DNA of 64,000 nucleotides. Origin: Trichoplax sp. H2 (lineage: Eukaryota > Placozoa > Uniplacotomia > Trichoplacea). The notes beneath the pieces are model-generated. The model worked only from the letters and a program-made list of their open reading frames with translations, was not told the DNA's origin and did no database searches. The stretch spans positions 558,001-622,000 of the forward strand of contig NOWV01000005.1 of NCBI GenBank assembly GCA_003344405.1. The letters run 5' to 3'. The position numbers and the translations under genes were made by a program. This document shows, one piece after another, positions 57,870 to 64,000 of the stretch. Within the stretch, counting starts at the first letter, position 1. Each line of letters begins with the position of its first letter.

Positions 57870-60800
57870 CTAATGATAATATTCGTCAACAAAGTTGAAA
57901 TTATCCGGTTTAGGAGGAATAGGTGGGGGCAGCTTTGGCAATTTGACATTTTCTATCTCTAACAGTCGAAGTCTGATATCCATTTTGATCAGCGTGTTAA
58001 AATCATTATCAGCTTCCGCACTCGTCATCTAATTTTTGCCATCAATGAAGTAAAATAAGCTTGTTTAAAATCGAAAAGGATAATATTCTTGTCCAAGTCA
58101 TTAAAATGAGAATTGATATTCAATTTGCATTTTTATGTAGCTTTCAGTTATTACAATCTATCTATATAAGGAATAATTAGCGTAATCTTTACAAATTTAC
58201 TTACTTCTTTGCCTAGCAAACATAGAATGCCGTCGCACCATATGGAGTGCTACAATTTGAAAGTAACGAAGCTTGGTATTAGAAATAGAGAGCACTTTCA
58301 ATAACTGTCTAATGCTTTAAATGCTTCCAGTTTAATAACTACTCGCATGTATCTATATTTTAGCAGTATCTATACAAAAGTGAATAGCCATTATAAGAAG
58401 GGTTACTAGTTCTAGTATATTCATATCCCTATGCTTGTTTCACTCTATTTATTGCAATAGTGCATACATAATCAAATCGAAACTGTAAGAACATATAAGA
58501 TGTGATCTTAAAGTTGATTATCCTAATGCTGTATGATGGCTATTGATTAATTTATATTCGATTTAAACTTTACAGTTGTAGAACTTACTGTCGCTTCTCC
58601 ATTACAAGCTAAATTAAGCTCCTGAATATGATTATCTTCATCTTTATAGTAAATATTCAATTGATAGGCCGACTAAAAGATCAGGATAATTTTATTCCCA
58701 CAGATGTTAGAGGTAATAGCGATAAGCAGATCATAACTTTAAAAATTGGCTTCGTAAAAGTGTAAATTTTGAAGCAACATCGAAAAGACAATTAAGTGAA
58801 AACTCACTTTTGGGCCTCTTCCTTTTTGAGCTTCATTATCAGTTTTAACTTCAGTTATATCTGTTACAGGGACTAATTAATATTATCATAGGTTAAAGAT
58901 AATAGTAGTGAATAATGGAATCGATTATAGTAATAAGATTAAATAACGAGTTTAAAATAGTTATAGTATGTACTTTTCTTGGACATTTCATCTAATTGCG
59001 GAATATTAGAGTCTTCTAATTCTTTATAGTGTAGAACTTTGTAATTTGGAGAAAGACGCATAGCAAGATATCCTCTCTCTGAAATATGGTTATGAGGTTT
59101 GAAATAAGCGCGATGATTATAGTTTAAATTAATGACACTAACGTCATGCTATGACCGTATTAGCTTAATCATGATTGAGTAGACGTACCCTTTTTAAGTG
59201 CTTTAACAAATAATTCTCCTTTGACTAACTGATTTAAACGCTGCAGATTGGTATAAAAAGATGCATTTTAATTAGTTAAAATATTTATTTCAAGGTCTGA
59301 AAATATTTACAACAAGTCAAATATCTCACGAGATTAGAATTGATCATATTTACCTGCTGCTTTATTAAAGCTTTAATTTTAGGTGTCAAGCGTCCAGTTA
59401 ATTCTCTAAAGGTGATGAAAGACAGAAGCGAAATTTAGCGCTTAAACTTAACAACTACAGAGCAGAGATAAGTAATTTCTGAATTACTTGATAACTTTCT
59501 CTTTGCAGTTCTTTTCTATCGTATCTTGAATATCAGAGTGTAATAGCTTCAGTATTTGGTTAAAGTTCAATCGTGATATTGTAATCTGTAGTAAGGCAAT
59601 TTAAAAATTCCAATTCAGAGAATATATTTTCAGGATGATAGATATCGCTCAAACCAGGTTAAAAGAATAATACCTTAAAGATATCAATTGTAGTTGGATT
59701 ATCACGTAAACTTCTTGTAATTTGCTCTTGAACGATATTTAAAACCTATCACAGTCATATTGAGCCGAGGTTAGTATAAAAATAGCGATGGAATACATAT
59801 TCATAACTTGAATATAACAGAAATAGAGTCAAGCAAAGGTTAATTTAAATGAGGTAGAGCATATCATAAAGCATGTTTTCAATAAATAAGGCTCAAAAGT
59901 TTTTAAAAACCTTGTTAAAATCTTCAGAAGTAGCATGCATTTCTTTCCATGTCTTGCTCCAAATTTGAATACAGACGCAAAATAATTCCTCGAAAACCGT
60001 ATCGGAATCGAAAAATACTTCGATGTAGGAATCATTCTCATTTAAGGAAAATGCTATGTGATTAATAACAGATTTCATTAAAGATAGAATCAATCAGTAA
60101 CCAATGGCTTAAAGTAGAGATGTCATAATATAAAACTGTAGCCGCTGGGTACTTATAAGCTAAACTAGTAAGAATAAATAATGACTAAATCCATTTGAGT
60201 GATATACTTTTGCACGCGTAATAAATTTAAAGTCATTCAAATTGTACTTATATTGCAATATCGGCAAATTACTGTAGCACTTATGAATATGCGTATATAA
60301 ATCGGCTACGCTACGCAATTATTTTTTAGTAATTTTATTGTAAGATATATTACCGAGTACTCTAGCACAATGTTTTTAATTAAAAAGCTCTGTAATAGAA
60401 CAAAGTCTTTTATTATCAAAGATTATGATTTTCAGTCTCTTTCTATTATTACGTTCCGGTTATTAGAGCATTAGCCAATCTTACATGCATCTCCAATTTT
60501 TAGTAGATTGCATAATAACTTTGTCAGTGCAATACTTGATTTCATGAATGGACAAGCTTGACTATCATTACATCCACAATTTTCCAAAATAAACTACAAA
60601 AAGAAACCAGTAAAAGAGTTACACATGATGCAAGACTAAAAATGCTAGAATCTGATCATTTCATAATAATAAATTAGTAATATGGTATACATCAATTAAT
60701 CATCAAGAAGAAGAATCATGTACTACTTTCTCTTAAAAATATGCCTGCTTATAGATTTGTACCTTCCTAAAATTGTCGTTTTGTTTATTGGAGAAGAAAA

Positions 60801-63800
60801 TCATATTATCTAAAGCCAAGAGACCAGATGGTTCATCGTTCAAGTCAAGTGTGGGATCTCTTGGATTCTGGGATAAAGCGATTAACAATTAGGTTAATTT
60901 AAAACTAAACCGTAATATCATTTTTTACTTAGATGTGACACAGTTTACGCTAGTATTAAAGGCTGAGTGAGTGGAATTGTTAATGATCATTAAGAGTAGG
61001 GGAAGTAAGAATCCTTTTCTTCTAACATACTCATAAGACGGATAAATTAGCCATATCATAAATTATTCTCTGCACAAGGTATAATTAAATGGTTATAATT
61101 ATAGCAATAAGTCTACATTGGAAACATTAGCGTAATATTTTCACTTTTTAATCGGATAATATACATCAAATATCCTTGTAAAAGACTCATTTCGAATTAT
61201 AATTAAAGATTAATGTCTTCAGATAGTAATAAAAACAACTTTATTCTGGTATAAGTTACTTATTAACATGAATTCTATTTACATGCGGTCCAGGAGCAGT
61301 CACCGATACTGCAAATAATTGGCAATAAATTAACTCTGTCTATAACAGAATATATCTGAAGTAGGATTCCTTACCATACTGCCTAAGATCTTGAAATCCG
61401 TTTCGTTATTCATTTCAATCTCTTCATCAGCGCCAGCAACAGCATAGACACCTGCTTCGCGAACTGTTTTTCGTAGCTGATCCAGTTTACTCTTTACCTA
61501 CGGAAATTAGCAGTAAAAGAATCATCAAATGAGGACATGAAATGTTTCCTATCAAAATATAAATATTTTCCGCATGGATAATCAGTAAAGCTACTATACT
61601 AGGTCTAAATTTATTAATATGATCCATACGGATAGTTGTTATGTTGACTTTTTAATACACATTTCAACTCAATTTCATCTGATATATCGCGAAAATCAAT
61701 CTAGTTATTAGCTCAGACCTTATCAGGTGTTATTGAAGATAATGACATGCGTCCAATTAGAGTATTCAACATCAAATGCTGGAAAGCAAGTAACTGTTGA
61801 GACTTTCTTTTCTTGGAATCGCTTTGCCTTAATTCCCTTATACCACCACTTCGACGGATAACATTCTTTAAAGGGTAATAATAATGAAAAGAATAATACC
61901 CTTAGTTAATAATTATATACTTAAAAGAATTCTGAAATGAATTGGCTATTAAATTCTCAACGATTTTGTTTGCCTACCTTGACAATTGTATCCCGAATGT
62001 CTTCTTTATAGATAATTTCTCTGGTTGCCTGCGATATAACATATTGGTGTTATTATAAGGTACTAAAAATGCCTTCCTTCTAAGACATGTAGTCAATTAA
62101 ATAAATGTATGAAAATTCTATATGCATCTTATACATTTCTGAGGCTTGCAAATAAATATTACCGGTACTGAACATGTAATTGCTACTGTGAAATAAGCTT
62201 TTTAAAATTGATTCCTTTTTGAGGATTATGATAATTAATCGTAATATAAAGTAATAGTATAAAAAATATGAATTGGCTTTCAAATATCCACGTAAGTTAT
62301 GCTGTTAATAAATTCAATCTGTCAGTCTGTTAAGTTTAGGAAAGTAGATCATCTACATATACCGGTACTAAACTTAAATGGAAATTTCAAAGCATACGAA
62401 TATTAATGACTACTTAGAGAGATTTAACCTTCCAGCTACTTCTGTCAACTTTTCCTTTTAAGAGAGCAACAATCAGAGCCAATGAACTACTCTGGATATC
62501 ATCATCAGTCCTATAAAACGAAAAGAAAACTCATCTTACGTAATTGGGAAGTAATCTACAGAATATCTCAATAATCCATGATATCAACCTTTTACTTTTT
62601 AGTATGAATATTAATAATTTCCGTTCCATCTCTTACGTATATAAAATTAATTTTAAGCATTTCAATTGGCAATCATTCTTACCACTCTAAGCAACGATTT
62701 AATAACCCATATGATACTTTTTCGCTAATTTCTTTGTATAAATCAGGGCTATATCGATTTCCAAAAAGCAATTAATGCAATTCATAGACATGGATAAGTA
62801 TATAAAGCATAATATTAATGCTTACTATTTCGATACACCATCATGAAAAAATTCCAATGATTGCACCACGCTTTTTACAGCTGTTGGTGAATTTTTAGCA
62901 GCTTGCTCAATATAGGTTACACACTACAAATATAATTATATTTAAGCTAGACATCAAAACAGAATCATCCATGATCATAAAAACGAGTTTATCGAGCAAA
63001 ATATATCATTACTTTATCAATGATTTTATGGATTGCTTTATCATTCCAATTAATTTTTCCAAGTTGCCATAAACCTCGAACACACTGGAGGAAAGAAGCA
63101 AAGCAATCTTGCTGACTATTGTACAATAATAAGAATTAGAATCTTTTGTTAAGTCTTAATTGTAAGGAAAATATTTACTTAGTTACTGTTGAATTGCTGT
63201 ACTATAGGGTCAAAATTTATCATGGCTAAGAGTGTAGCTAACACTGGAAATTAATAGACTCAGCGGTAATCATATTTTGATCTTAGTTTAAGGACAGCAA
63301 ATATCATTTATTAATTAATATTGTAATATACGCGTAGATGATATTCACCTAGGTAGATAGTGATTTAGTATGGTACTTGAAAATATAGTTAAGCTATTGA
63401 ATTACTTTTATAGTCAATTTTCAACTTCAATTATATTTAGATGATTAATAACTTACATTGATTCTTCCAATCTTTGCAGAAATATTGTTAGACCTCCACG
63501 TTTTGTAAATTCATCAGCAAATTTAGATCGCTTTAAAATGATATGAGTATATAATCTATTAATCATTTAATATTATACTTGACAAATAATGAACGTGTAA
63601 TATCTAAATAGGTTGTCAAACTTGATTTGAAAAGATTTATGTTGATAATTTCTTCAATTTATAAAGTTACTGTCACCATAAACTGTAGTATCCAAAAATG
63701 CCATTTTACTTACGCCAGCGTAAATTGCCAATCGATTAATATTTGCTACAGTTCCAGACAAGTCTACTAATCCGTTAAAGATCTCTTCAGCAATTACATC

Positions 63801-63976
63801 CTGTAATAATGGATTATATCCAAATCGGTTTATTTAAGATGTTATCAGACATTGGGTTATTCCTGATTGGATTTGATGTTGTAGTAGTAAACTAGTAATC
63901 AGTTTCTATTGATGAATTAACATACCGATGATTTGTGTAAATGAAGTTTATCACCATGTTCTAAATCTTTTGAGCC
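57870..63976 (-). CDS. ELMO engulfment and cell motility protein, 5' end outside window
   Basis: Adaptor that binds DOCK proteins to activate Rac in engulfment and migration. Exons on the minus strand, 5' to 3': 63926-63976, 63714-63800, 63457-63531, 63406-63424, 63203-63243, 63013-63084, 62826-62923, 62683-62748, 62429-62510, 61978-62028, 61719-61865, 61375-61497, 60763-60867, 60485-60593, 59911-60053, 59674-59745, 59488-59585, 59354-59405, 59189-59240, 58974-59078, 58808-58872, 58589-58672, 58205-58249, 57870-58028. They give about 666 residues. The armadillo-like N-terminal part is cut after its ubiquitin-like start. The ELMO domain holds PSGLLALDNMIFFS, CPFMKSSIALTKLL and SKTWKEMHATSEDFNK. 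The PH domain holds LAMRLSPNYKVLHY and IWCDGILCLLGK. The end is the DOCK SH3-binding proline motif KLPPPIPPKP. It matches ELMO1/ELMO2 equally, so I give no paralogue number. Exons at 63406-63424 and 63203-63243 are the least certain. Confidence 0.93.
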
Positions 63977-64000
63977 CTGATAAGTTGAAAAAAGACTCTA

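Overview
The window looks like nuclear DNA of an early-branching, intron-rich animal, most likely a placozoan (Trichoplax or Hoilungia type). That is an inference. It rests on AT-rich sequence, short GT-AG introns, protein sequences clearly related to vertebrate orthologues, and animal genes such as ELMO, TMEM231, GLOD5 and a class A GPCR. There is no bacterial-style operon and no recognisable transposon. I built gene models by hand from splice sites, reading phase and remembered protein families. No search was run.

Left gene block (1-19.5 kb): lysyl-tRNA synthetase (KARS1, 5' end outside the window, +), OTU deubiquitinase OTUD6B (-), ATG8-family GABARAPL2 (+), tRNA adenosine deaminase ADAT1 (-), transition-zone protein TMEM231 (+), then an intronless GLOD5 glyoxalase-domain gene (+). 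KARS1, GABARAPL2, ADAT1 and TMEM231 are also close neighbours on human chromosome 16q23, so this appears to be a very old linkage group.

Gene-poor centre (19.5-42.7 kb): the only convincing gene is an intronless class A GPCR (32,945-34,090) with altered signature residues. Around it lies a run of unrelated, decayed tandem arrays with units of about 80 to 190 bases. In two of them two monomer types alternate, as in higher-order satellite repeats.

Right gene block (42.7-64 kb): PUS7 pseudouridine synthase (-), the DNA-protein crosslink sensor HMCES (+), DPM1 (-) and most of an ELMO gene (-, 5' end outside). PUS7/HMCES, OTUD6B/GABARAPL2 and ADAT1/TMEM231 are head-to-head pairs.

Functionally the window mixes housekeeping genes for tRNA charging and RNA modification (KARS1, ADAT1, PUS7), proteostasis and autophagy (OTUD6B, GABARAPL2), cilium (TMEM231), DNA repair (HMCES), glycosylation (DPM1) and engulfment signalling (ELMO). 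They are neighbours, not one pathway. Clusters of the self-complementary motif GTACTGTAC/TACAGTAC sit about 80-160 bases upstream of several start codons and are rare in the gene-poor centre.
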